Shown: in pieces, positions 1 to 8,526 of the stretch
How positions within the stretch are numbered: position 1 is the stretch's first letter
How the letters are laid out: each line of letters starts with the position of its first letter
Assembly (NCBI GenBank): GCA_044450785.1
Contig: JBIOJM010000070.1
Span: 1-33,586, forward strand
DNA from: JBIOJM01 sp044450785
GTDB lineage: Bacteria; Planctomycetota; Planctomycetia; Isosphaerales; Isosphaeraceae
Reading direction: 5' to 3'
Length of the DNA: 33,586 nucleotides
Made by a program: the position numbers and the translations under genes
Notes under the pieces: generated by a model
Seen by the model: the letters and a program-made list of their open reading frames with translations, nothing else
Databases searched by the model: none
Told to the model about the DNA's origin: nothing

Positions 1-123
1 CACTTGTTTCATAGTCAAGTAAACTACGGCACATATCCACGTAGATTTTGAATAGGCCGCCGGGCAAGAGTCGCACGTCGTTTAATAGTAACGGATTGCG
101 CCTTAAGCTAGTGCCATTCGTCG

Positions 124-441
124 ATGTCACCGACGCGCGCAACGCTCCTGGGCGGGCCCCATGCGACGCTCCTGCCCGACGAGGCGCGGCAACATGCCGA
201 CGCGGTGGTCGTGGGGGAGGCTGAGCGTACCTGGCCGCTCGTTATCGCCGACGCAACTGCGGGACGGCTTCAGAGCCTCTACCGCGACGAGCAACCACCC
301 TCGTTGGAGGGCCTCCCTCAGGCGCGGCGCGACCTCATCCGCGGCCGCGGCCTGCTCGGCAACACGATCATCGCCACGCGCGGCTGCCCCCACCAATGCA
401 GTTACTGCAACCTCCGGCTGACGGAAAAGTTTCCGAGACGC
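124..441 (+). pseudogene. Remnant of a B12-binding radical SAM gene
   Basis: The frame reads from the second half of a cobalamin-binding domain (TLLGGPHATLLPDEA, then VVVGEAERTWP) into the start of a radical SAM core with the CxxxCxxC cluster motif CPHQCSYC near 388-411. In intact relatives (proteins of roughly 450-600 residues) the core barrel continues for another 200 or more residues. Here the similarity stops around 441, just after the cluster motif, and the open frame runs on into unrelated sequence. The 5' part of the B12 domain is also missing, since a stop codon lies in frame at 109-111. This is a double-ended fragment rather than a working enzyme. The family call is from motif recognition; the boundaries are approximate. 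Confidence 0.7.
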
Positions 442-650
442 ATGTTCGTGCTTCCTGTGGGGTCTCCTGTGCCGGGTTCCGGAGCGCTCCTGGACGCGCG
501 ACCGGCGAAAATACACAGCATCAGGCTTACAATGATTCTTTCCACGGGTGGCTCCAGGGGCGAGTACGCCGCATTAACGGCGAGCATCTATCCGAGCATC
601 CTACCGGCTGACAAGGGGAGGGCTTGCCAAATCTTGCGAATTCCTGAGAA

Positions 651-755
651 TTGCCGGTTTGCCACGTCGGCGACGTATATCGAGCGGATCAATCTCGCCA
701 TCGACCACGTCGTCAACCATCTCCAGGAACCGCTGCGACTGGCGGACCTATCCCG
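651..755 (+). pseudogene. Remnant of an AraC-family regulator
   Basis: A short stretch translates to YIERINLAIDHVVNHL followed by EPLRLADLSRAA, which is the characteristic opening of AraC/XylS helix-turn-helix regulators, where the first recognition domain begins. The following codons (from about 756) do not continue into the expected FHR-type helix, so only about 35 residues survive. It shares a reading frame with the radical SAM remnant upstream, but nothing links the two functionally. It indicates accumulated insertion or deletion debris. Confidence 0.55.
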
Positions 756-1990
756 AGCCGCGATGCCGATCGGGATAACCTTGCCGATCGATCGGACCCA
801 GGGTCACCTGGCTGTCTGGGCCCAGCGTGTCCACGGTGCCGGCGTCCCGCGCCGATTGGTCCCATCCTCGGGCAATTCCTCGCCCGGCTCCGCTTCGCGC
901 TGCCCGTCCACGAATCGGGTCCGCCCCACCTCGACGCCTCGTCGACTCGCCGTCCCCGCCAACATTCCGCACGAATCTGAGAAAATCTATGCAACTCATC
1001 TCCCCGTTCTGTAGATCATATAGGTGTGAGGTTCTTACGCGAAGCATGCGCAACCACTGGCCCGGCTCCTCTCTCGACAACCGGGTGGCGACGATACGTG
1101 GCCGAACTCATCGAAGCCAGCGGCAGGGGATAAGCGGGTTGTGCCGCCTACACGACCATTGATGCGAAATCGACGTCTTTTCGCTCCACGCCCCACGCGC
1201 CACTTTCCATGAGGTTCTCCGTCATGACCTCCGTCCTTTCTCCTCCGTCCTCCGCCCTTCCGAGGGCGGTCTCCAGTTTGACATTTGATCACACAAACCC
1301 GATGTCCGCTCAGTTGAAACCGTATTCGCACAGCTCATTCGACGCAGATAGTGGATTCCAAATGATTTACGCCAAGAGACGGACCCTCGACATCGGCGAT
1401 TTTGAGCGAGTGATGCGCGGACTTTTGTGGACTCTTGACCGGTGAAGTCCGTTCGGGTCGGTCTCAAGCTCGACACTTCATTTCGCACGACTAATCACTA
1501 CGGACAGCGCACGAAACACCATCTTTCAAAGCATTGCCCCGCGGCTCGGCGTACATGGCATACTCGTCAAAGTCTCCCGTTGCCACCAGGGTCGCGTCCT
1601 GTCACTCACTCGAACTCGAACCGTCGCCCCCAAAAACGTCGACACGCGTAACCCCATGGCAGACGAAGAGTTAGGTCGTTAGTCGAAACCCAAGAAAAAC
1701 GTCGACACGGCGCAAGTCCAATGCTACCAAGGCCGTGTCGACGTGTCGACGTTCTCGGCCCCAAACGCGTTGTGTGTGAACTCTTCGCCCGCGTCTCGGG
1801 CCTGTCACGCCTACTTGGACTGACCACACAGCACGCACCAGTTACCAAATCAGCATAGAGGGTTTCCGCGCGCCGACTCGGTATGTATAGTCGTCCTGGT
1901 CACCATGATCCGATCCCGAGAGCTCGACCTATGGCCGCGGCCGAAGAGGATCTTGTTCCACTCCTGAAACCCAGGACCTTCGGAGCCGAG
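756..1990. other. Gene-poor stretch, no recognisable coding sequence
   Basis: No frame on either strand gives a protein family I recognise. Base composition is more mixed than in the flanking genes, and short open frames are frequent but lack convincing ribosome sites. The only structure I see is the short repeat group at 1632-1753. With the gene fragments upstream this looks like a decaying region, perhaps the edge of an old insertion. The segment 442-650 between the two remnants also holds nothing I can name. Confidence 0.5.
1632..1753. repeat. Short direct and inverted GTCGAC repeats
   Basis: A 15-base direct repeat (AAAAACGTCGACACG) occurs at 1632-1646 and 1695-1709. The second copy also pairs with an inverted copy: GTCGACACGG at 1701-1710 is the reverse complement of CCGTGTCGAC at 1733-1742, giving a 10-bp stem with a 22-base loop. 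A further GTCGACGTT at 1745-1753 repeats the inner half. No transposase is nearby, so the origin is unknown. Confidence 0.5.
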
Positions 1991-3046
1991 ATGACGATCG
2001 ACGACTCGAGTGCAATCCCGGAGGCGATCCGTGACGTCGAGCAACTCGACCGTCTGCTCAGCACCCCGACCGAGGGGGTCATTGACACGTTTTCGCGTCT
2101 CGAGGGGGATTTGATCATCCTCGGGGTGGCTGGCAAGATGGGACCGACGCTCGCGTGGATGGCCCGCCGTGCCTTCGACGCCTCGGGCCGGCGCGATCGC
2201 CGAGTCCTGGGCGTCGCGCGATTCACCGACCCGGAGAGCGAATCCTGGCTCCGCGATCGAGGTGTCGAGACAATCCGTTGCAATCTGCTCGAGCCCGAGG
2301 CGCTCGAGCGACTTCCCGAGGTGCCCAACGTCGTCTCGATGTTTGCGATGAAGTTCGGGTCGACAGGCCAGGAGTCCCAGACCTGGGCCCTGAATAGCTT
2401 CCTGCCGGGCCTGGTCGCCCGGCAGTTCCGACGTAGCCGGATCGTCGCCTTCTCGACCGGCAACGTGTACGGGCTGGTGCCCGTGTCGCATGGTGGGTCG
2501 ACCGAGTCGGACCCACTCCGGCCGGCCGGCGAGTACGCGATGAGCTGTCTGGGCCGCGAGAGGATCCTCGAGCATTTCAGTCGGACCCTGGGTATCCCCA
2601 TGGTCCTGGTCCGGCTGAACTACGCCGTCGAGATGCGCTATGGAGTGCTCGTTGACCTCGCCCGAAATGTGCTCGCGGGACGGCCGATCGACCTGGCCAT
2701 GGGGTACTTCAATGTCATCTGGCAGGCCGATGCCAACGCGATCGCGCTTCGAGCCTTTGACCACGCCGCCACGCCACCCACGGTGCTCAACGTCACCGGA
2801 CCGGAAACGCTCGGCGTCCGCCACGTCGCCGAGCGGTTCGGAGAGCGATTCGGCCTGTCGTTGAATTTCCGGGGCACGGAGGCACCGGACGCTTTGCTCA
2901 GCGACGCCACTCTCTGCCGCCGCCTCTTCGGCCCGCCCCGGCTCGGAGCCGGCCAACTGATCGACCTGACGGCCGCCTGGCTCAAGGATGGCGGCCAAAC
3001 TCTGGAAAAGCCAACCCACTTCGAGGCCCGTGATGGCCGGTTCTAG
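1991..3046 (+). CDS. NAD-dependent epimerase/dehydratase-family protein (atypical SDR)
   Basis: This encodes a 351-residue cytoplasmic protein of the extended short-chain dehydrogenase/reductase superfamily. A Rossmann nucleotide-binding loop is seen at G45-x2-G48-x2-G51 (LGVAGKMGPT), and further family blocks follow (FSTGNVYG near 154-161, NVTGPETLGV near 270). The position expected for the catalytic YxxxK reads Y182-A-M-S-C186, so the usual lysine is a cysteine and the chemistry may differ from a classical epimerase. ATG 1991 is preferred because GGAG lies five bases upstream; in-frame ATGs at 1883 and 1931 would only add a low-complexity leader. The gene ends 36 bases before a DapA-family gene, suggesting co-transcription in a small-molecule catabolic pathway. 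The substrate cannot be told. Confidence 0.85.
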   Translation: MTIDDSSAIPEAIRDVEQLDRLLSTPTEGVIDTFSRLEGDLIILGVAGKMGPTLAWMARRAFDASGRRDRRVLGVARFTDPESESWLRDRGVETIRCNLLEPEALERLPEVPNVVSMFAMKFGSTGQESQTWALNSFLPGLVARQFRRSRIVAFSTGNVYGLVPVSHGGSTESDPLRPAGEYAMSCLGRERILEHFSRTLGIPMVLVRLNYAVEMRYGVLVDLARNVLAGRPIDLAMGYFNVIWQADANAIALRAFDHAATPPTVLNVTGPETLGVRHVAERFGERFGLSLNFRGTEAPDALLSDATLCRRLFGPPRLGAGQLIDLTAAWLKDGGQTLEKPTHFEARDGRF

Positions 3047-3082
3047 TCGTCCCACCGTCCTGCCGGACGAAGGTCAAGCTTG

Positions 3083-4150
3083 ATGCCCGTTTCACTCCCT
3101 CCCCGCATGCTCGATGCCCTCCGGCGAGGCGTGGTGATCCCCGCGATGCCGCTGGCCCTGACGGCCGAGCGACGGTTGGACGAGCGCCGCCAAAGGGCCC
3201 TCTGCCGTTATTATATTGCCGCCGGCGCCGGCGGGATCGCCGCCGGTGTTCACACGACGCAGTTCGCCATTCGTGACCCGCGGCACGGCTTGTATCGCCC
3301 GGTACTGGCCCTCGTCGCCGAGGAGATCGATCGAGCCTCCGCGGGCCGGCCGGAGCCGCTGGCGCGGATCGGCGGAATCTGCGGACCGACCGCCCAAGCC
3401 ACCGCCGAGGCCAGAATCCTGCGTGACCTTGGCTATCATGCCGGGCTGCTCAGCCTCGCCGGTTCTCGCCCCGACGACGATGCGCGGCTGGCCCATTGCC
3501 GGGACGTGGCCGAGGTGATCCCGCTCGTCGGCTTTTACCTTCAGCAGGCCGTCGGCGGGCCGGACCTGTCGCATCGCTTCTGGCGGCGGTTCGCCGAAAT
3601 CGAGGGCGTCATCGCCATCAAGATCGCTCCGTTCGATCGCTACCGGACCCTCGACGTCGTCCGGGCCGTGGCCGAATCCGGACGTGACGACGTCGCCCTC
3701 TACACCGGCAACGACGACAACATCGTGCTCGACCTGCTCACCCCGTACCGGTTCAGGGACGGAGGCCGGGAGGTCGAGCGACGGATCGTGGGTGGGCTGC
3801 TCGGCCACTGGGCCGTCTGGACTCGTCGCGCGGTCGAGCTCTTGAACGCCTGCCAAGACGCAACGCGACGGGCAGAGGGCATCCCCGCGAACCTGCTCCG
3901 TCTGGCGATCTCCACGACCGACGCCAACGCCGCACTCTTCGATGCCGCAAACGGCTTCGCCGGCTGCATTGCCGGCATTCACGAGGTCCTCCGTCGCCAG
4001 GGCATGCTCGCAGGCATTTGGTGTCTCGACCCCGACCTAACGCTCAGCCCCGGCCAGGCGGAAGAGATCGAGCGCGTCTATCGGATGTACCCCGAACTGA
4101 ACGACGATGAATTCGTCGCCCAGCATCGGGATGATTGGCTTGGATCTTGA
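3083..4150 (+). CDS. Dihydrodipicolinate synthase (DapA) family aldolase/lyase
   Basis: This is a 355-residue protein with the layout of the DHDPS/N-acetylneuraminate lyase family of class I aldolases, which form a Schiff base between a lysine and a 2-keto acid. The candidate Schiff-base lysine is K180 in AIKIAPFDRY, and the catalytic tyrosine is probably Y152 in GFYLQQAVGG. It is longer than canonical DapA (about 290 residues) and lacks the usual glycine-rich TTGE motif, so lysine biosynthesis is unlikely and a role in sugar-acid or keto-acid breakdown is more plausible. ATG 3083 is preferred over the adjacent TTG at 3080; an AAGG sits about 9 bases upstream. It follows the SDR gene closely, and the pair may act in sequence on one substrate. 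Confidence 0.8.
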   Translation: MPVSLPPRMLDALRRGVVIPAMPLALTAERRLDERRQRALCRYYIAAGAGGIAAGVHTTQFAIRDPRHGLYRPVLALVAEEIDRASAGRPEPLARIGGICGPTAQATAEARILRDLGYHAGLLSLAGSRPDDDARLAHCRDVAEVIPLVGFYLQQAVGGPDLSHRFWRRFAEIEGVIAIKIAPFDRYRTLDVVRAVAESGRDDVALYTGNDDNIVLDLLTPYRFRDGGREVERRIVGGLLGHWAVWTRRAVELLNACQDATRRAEGIPANLLRLAISTTDANAALFDAANGFAGCIAGIHEVLRRQGMLAGIWCLDPDLTLSPGQAEEIERVYRMYPELNDDEFVAQHRDDWLGS

Positions 4151-4203
4151 TTTGTGGTTTCGCGGAGCGTTCGTCATCAGGAACAACGCGGGTCGACACG
4201 GCG

Positions 4204-7200
4204 ATGGATTCAAATTCCGGCGCGAAAAAGTTTGAACAGTTGGCCCGCCGCTTTTCCGCGCTCTGGGAGAACAGCATCTCGTCCCCGGACGTGTTCGCCT
4301 TTCTGTCTTCGCATCCCAATGTTCCCAAAACCGACCGGCTCGGCGTGCTGCTGGTGGATCAGCAAGAGCGCTGGCAGCGCGGCCAGGCCTTGCCCCTGCG
4401 GATCTACCTGTCCGCGTTTCCCGACATCGCCGCGCAGGGAGAAATGGTCCGTGCCCTGGTCGACGGCGAACGCCGCGAACGGTGGAAGAAATCGGGCCGG
4501 TTGCACCGAACGATCGGGCAGCCATCGGCCGATTTCGTGTCGGAAGCTCCCACGCAGCCGGTCGAGGCCGAAGCCGCGCCGGCTGACACTGTCGTCGACC
4601 GGGAGGTCACACCCTCGGTGGAATCCCCGACGAGGCTCCTCCTCGTGCCCGAGAGCGACGCCGACAAAACGCGGAGCCCATCGGATGTGACTGAGACCAT
4701 CGAGCGACTGTCCTTTTCGGTGGACGAGGAGTATCACCTCCAGGCGGAAGCCGAGCTCCTCCGGGCGATGTTGGATGCGGTCCGTTTCACGCTGGTTCGG
4801 CGCCTCGGTGCGGGCGGAATGGGGGTGGTTTACGAGGCGTACGACCAGCAGCGGGGCGAGCTCGTCGCGCTCAAGACCATGAGGCGCGTCAACCCGCTCG
4901 CGCTGGTTCGCTTCAAACAAGAATTCCGCTCCTTGAGTGATATCACCCATCCGAACCTGGTCAACCTCTACGAGCTTTTTGCGGTCGAGGACCGCTGGTT
5001 TTTCACCATGGAGCTGGTCGAGGGATGCGAGTTCGTCAGCTTCGTGCGGAGCCGCCTCCACCCATTTTCGTTCCTCCCAAGCGCGGGCGATGCGCCGAGC
5101 GTTTCCTCGCAACCGGGTCACTCGCGCCGGGCAAATGCGAAAAACCTGTTCGACGAGACCCGGCTGCGCGACGCGCTGCGACAGTTGGCGGAAGGCGTCG
5201 ACACGCTCCACCAATCGGGCAAGCTGCACCGGGACATCAAGCCACCCAACGTGCTGGTCACCCTCGACGAGCGTGTCGTCCTGCTCGATTTCGGGCTGAC
5301 AGTCGACCTGGAGAGCCTGGCACGAGGTCGTCCGGTCGATCGCCAGGTCGTCGGTACCGTCGGTCACATGTCGCCGGAACAGGCAGACGGAGGATCGGTC
5401 ACCGCGGCGAGCGACTGGTACAGCGTGGGAGTCATGCTTTACGAGGCCATGACGGGGCGACTCCCGTTCGTCGGCTCGCCCGACGAGGTGATCGCCACGA
5501 AGCAGTCGGAGCCGGCCCCGTCGCCGGATTCCCTGGTCGAGGGCCTCCCACGGGACCTGGTGGCTCTGTGCGTCGCCCTTCTCGACCGAGATTCGACCAA
5601 GCGGCCGACCGGCCGTGACGTGCTCATGCAACTCAGCGGCCGTGTTACCGGTCCGATCGACGTCGTCGAGCCGAGCCGCCCGCTCCACCTGATCGGGCGA
5701 TCGCGGCATCGCCAGGTCCTCGCCAGCCTGTTTGCCTCGCTCAGCCTGGGCAAGACCTTGTCCGTATTCGTCTTCGGCCGGACGGGGACCGGCAAGACAA
5801 CCCTGATTCGATCATTTCTCGACGAGCTGATCGAGAAGGACGACGCCATCGTGCTGGACGGTCGCTGCTACGAGCGGGAATCGGTCCCATACAAGGCGCT
5901 CGACAGCCTGATCGACGCACTGGCGCGATACTTGAAGGGGCAGCCGGCCCGGGTGGTGGAGAGTCTGCTCCCAGAGGACGTGGCCTTTCTGGCCCGGTTG
6001 TTTCCTGTTCTGCAAAGCGTGGAAGCCGTCGCCTGGGCGCGGCGCGAGACGACGGAGATGCCCGACCAGCAGGAGCTGAGGCGCCGCGCCTTCGCCGGAC
6101 TGCGCCGGCTCCTGAAACGGCTCGGAGAGAACAGGCCGCTCATCCTGGCGATCGACGACCTCCAGTGGGGCGATGTCGATAGTGCGATCCTGCTTTCCGA
6201 CCTGCTCTGCTCGTCGCAATCACCGCTCTTGCTCTTCATCGGCTGCTTTCGCTCGGAGGACGCGGAACAAAGTGCCTTCCTCCGCGAGATCCGCAAGTCC
6301 ATGGCCAAGGGGGCCAGCGGGCTCGACCATCGCGAGCTGGCGGTCGAGCCGCTCCCTCAGTCGGAGGCGCGCGAGCTGGCGCTTGCCCTGCTCGGCCGGG
6401 ACGACGCCGTGTCGAGAGCGCAGGCGCACATGGTGGCGCGGGAATCTGGAGGCAATCCGCTGTTCATCGACGAGCTGGTCAAGTATATCCAGAGCGGCGA
6501 GCCGACGGTCCGGTCGGAAGACATCGGGCGGCTCGACCTCGACGAGGTGCTCTGGACACGGATCCAGCGGCAGCCGGAGGACGCCCGGCGCCTGCTGGGG
6601 GTGGTGGCCGTTTCGGGTCGGCCGATCCGCCAGGCGCTGGCATTCCAGGCAACAGAGCTGGGGGCCGGCGGCCGCGTGGCCCTGGCCTCGCTCCGCTCGG
6701 CCCGGCTGATCCGGTGTATCGGACAAACCCAGCACGACGATGTCGAAACCTACCACGATCGGATCCGAGAGACAGTCGCCTCTCACCTTTCGCCCGAAGT
6801 CTTACGAGGGCACCATGAACGCCTGGCCCTGGTCCTGGCGACCTCGGGGCCGGTCGATCCGGAAATCCTCGCCGGTCACTACCGGGGTGCCGGCGACGCC
6901 GTCCGCGCTTATGACTATTATTCACGAGGGGCCGACCAGGCCGCCCTAGCACTGGCCTTCGACCACGCGGCGCGACTCTATCGAACCGCCCTCGAGCTGC
7001 ACCAGGGGCCAGGCGGCCAGGCCGGGCCCCTCTGGAGGAGACTGGGCGACGCGCTCGCCAATGCCGGCCGGGGCGCCGAGGCGGCTTTGGCCTACTCGAA
7101 AGCGGCCGAGTCGGCCACCGCGGCCGAGACCGTGGAGCTGAAGCGTCTGGCTTCGACCGAGCTATTGATCAGCGGTCACGTCGACGAGGGGCTGGCTCTG

Positions 7201-8526
7201 TTGCGAACCCTGCTCGGCCCGCTGGGCCTCTCCATGCCCGACACACCGCGACAGGCCCGGCTCTCGCTCCTCTGGCACCGGGCCCTGCTCTGGACGCGCG
7301 GCCTTGGCTTCCGAAACCGCGACGAGAGCCAGATCTCCCAGATGGACCTGACCAGGATCGACCTTTGCTGGTCGGCCGTCGCCGGACTGAGCATGAGCGA
7401 GCCGATCCGGGGCGCGGATTTTCAGACGCGCGGGCTCTTGCTCGCGCTGCGGGCCGGCGAGCCCTTGCGGATCGCCCGTGCGCTGGCGATGGAGGCCGGC
7501 CATCGGTCCACCGCGGGAGTCGCCGCCGCACCCCGCGTCGCCACCCTCTTGAAAGCCGCCGGCGACATCGCCCGCCAAATCGACTCGCCTTACGCCCGCG
7601 GGATGGTCGAGATGATTCGCGGATTCGCATCTCTGATGCTCGGAGAGTGGAAATCCGCCCTGACTTCCCTCGACCAGGCCGACCAGCTCTTCCGCAATCA
7701 TTGCACGGGCGTCACCTGGGAACGTGATACCCTGCACAACTTCGTCCTCTGGGCACTCGTCCAGATGGGCGAGCTGGCCGAGCTCAGGCGCCGCTGGTCC
7801 GGGCTGCTCAGGGAATCGCAAGAACGCGGCGACCTCTACGCGGCCACGATGCTGACCACCTTCTACATGACGATGATCAAGCTGGCCGGAAACGAATCAC
7901 TCGAGTCCGAAACCGAACTCGAGGCCACCGTCGATCACCGCCACGATGGGCGGTTCAACCTTCAGCACTCCTCCGCGCTCGAATCACTCATCCACCGCTA
8001 TCTCTATCGAGGCGACATCAGCCGCGCGTGGACGCGCTTGAGCGCGATCTGGCCCGAGTATTCACGCTCCATGCTGCTGCGCATCCAAATGATCCGGATC
8101 GATATGCTCGAGCTGCGGGCGCGCACAGCATTGTCCATGGCCGAAAAGACCGATCGGGCCGGAGTCTACTTGCGCCAGGCGAAAAGAGACGCACGACGGC
8201 TCGAACGCGAGGGACAGAAGTACGCCCGCGCCCACGCGCATTATGTGCGAGCCGGCATCGCGGCCTGCAAGGAAAACGCCGTTCGGGCGATCGAGGAGCT
8301 GACCTTGGCCGCGAACCAGTACGAAGCCGCCGAGATGCCGCTCCGCGCCCACATCCTGCGGTACCGGCTGGGCGAGATCCAGAACGACGGCGCGACCCGC
8401 ACACGCCGCGAAGAAGCCGAGCAATGGATCAGCGCCCAGGGAATCGTCTCGCCCGCCCGCTGGTCTGGCATGTATGCACCGGGGTTCGCCAAGATCTCTA
8501 ATGAATCCAAGGAGACCACCTACTAA
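4204..8526 (+). CDS. Ser/Thr protein kinase fused to AAA-type ATPase and TPR-like region
   Basis: A 1440-residue multidomain signalling protein. Residues 1-190 are an unassigned N-terminal segment. A Hanks-type kinase domain spans about 195-475, with the glycine loop LGAGGMG, lysine K224 (VALKTM), HRD aspartate D344 (LHRDIKPPN), DFG aspartate D362 and the activation-segment end MSPEQ, so it should be active. An ATPase module of the type found in PknK and LuxR/MalT-like regulators follows, with Walker A GRTGTGKTT (K531) and Walker B LAIDD (D651-D652). The rest, about 860-1440, is helix-rich with TPR-like repeats and probably binds partners. No membrane segment is seen, so it is likely cytoplasmic. 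ATG 4204 is chosen because the longer TTG frame from 4135 overlaps the upstream gene; no strong ribosome site is visible. Its stop overlaps the convergent gene by four bases. Confidence 0.9.
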   Translation: MDSNSGAKKFEQLARRFSALWENSISSPDVFAFLSSHPNVPKTDRLGVLLVDQQERWQRGQALPLRIYLSAFPDIAAQGEMVRALVDGERRERWKKSGRLHRTIGQPSADFVSEAPTQPVEAEAAPADTVVDREVTPSVESPTRLLLVPESDADKTRSPSDVTETIERLSFSVDEEYHLQAEAELLRAMLDAVRFTLVRRLGAGGMGVVYEAYDQQRGELVALKTMRRVNPLALVRFKQEFRSLSDITHPNLVNLYELFAVEDRWFFTMELVEGCEFVSFVRSRLHPFSFLPSAGDAPSVSSQPGHSRRANAKNLFDETRLRDALRQLAEGVDTLHQSGKLHRDIKPPNVLVTLDERVVLLDFGLTVDLESLARGRPVDRQVVGTVGHMSPEQADGGSVTAASDWYSVGVMLYEAMTGRLPFVGSPDEVIATKQSEPAPSPDSLVEGLPRDLVALCVALLDRDSTKRPTGRDVLMQLSGRVTGPIDVVEPSRPLHLIGRSRHRQVLASLFASLSLGKTLSVFVFGRTGTGKTTLIRSFLDELIEKDDAIVLDGRCYERESVPYKALDSLIDALARYLKGQPARVVESLLPEDVAFLARLFPVLQSVEAVAWARRETTEMPDQQELRRRAFAGLRRLLKRLGENRPLILAIDDLQWGDVDSAILLSDLLCSSQSPLLLFIGCFRSEDAEQSAFLREIRKSMAKGASGLDHRELAVEPLPQSEARELALALLGRDDAVSRAQAHMVARESGGNPLFIDELVKYIQSGEPTVRSEDIGRLDLDEVLWTRIQRQPEDARRLLGVVAVSGRPIRQALAFQATELGAGGRVALASLRSARLIRCIGQTQHDDVETYHDRIRETVASHLSPEVLRGHHERLALVLATSGPVDPEILAGHYRGAGDAVRAYDYYSRGADQAALALAFDHAARLYRTALELHQGPGGQAGPLWRRLGDALANAGRGAEAALAYSKAAESATAAETVELKRLASTELLISGHVDEGLALLRTLLGPLGLSMPDTPRQARLSLLWHRALLWTRGLGFRNRDESQISQMDLTRIDLCWSAVAGLSMSEPIRGADFQTRGLLLALRAGEPLRIARALAMEAGHRSTAGVAAAPRVATLLKAAGDIARQIDSPYARGMVEMIRGFASLMLGEWKSALTSLDQADQLFRNHCTGVTWERDTLHNFVLWALVQMGELAELRRRWSGLLRESQERGDLYAATMLTTFYMTMIKLAGNESLESETELEATVDHRHDGRFNLQHSSALESLIHRYLYRGDISRAWTRLSAIWPEYSRSMLLRIQMIRIDMLELRARTALSMAEKTDRAGVYLRQAKRDARRLEREGQKYARAHAHYVRAGIAACKENAVRAIEELTLAANQYEAAEMPLRAHILRYRLGEIQNDGATRTRREEAEQWISAQGIVSPARWSGMYAPGFAKISNESKETTY

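Noticed and set aside
4135..4203. TTG start extending the kinase by 23 residues
   Set aside because: It would overlap the upstream aldolase gene, and the added residues show no family resemblance.
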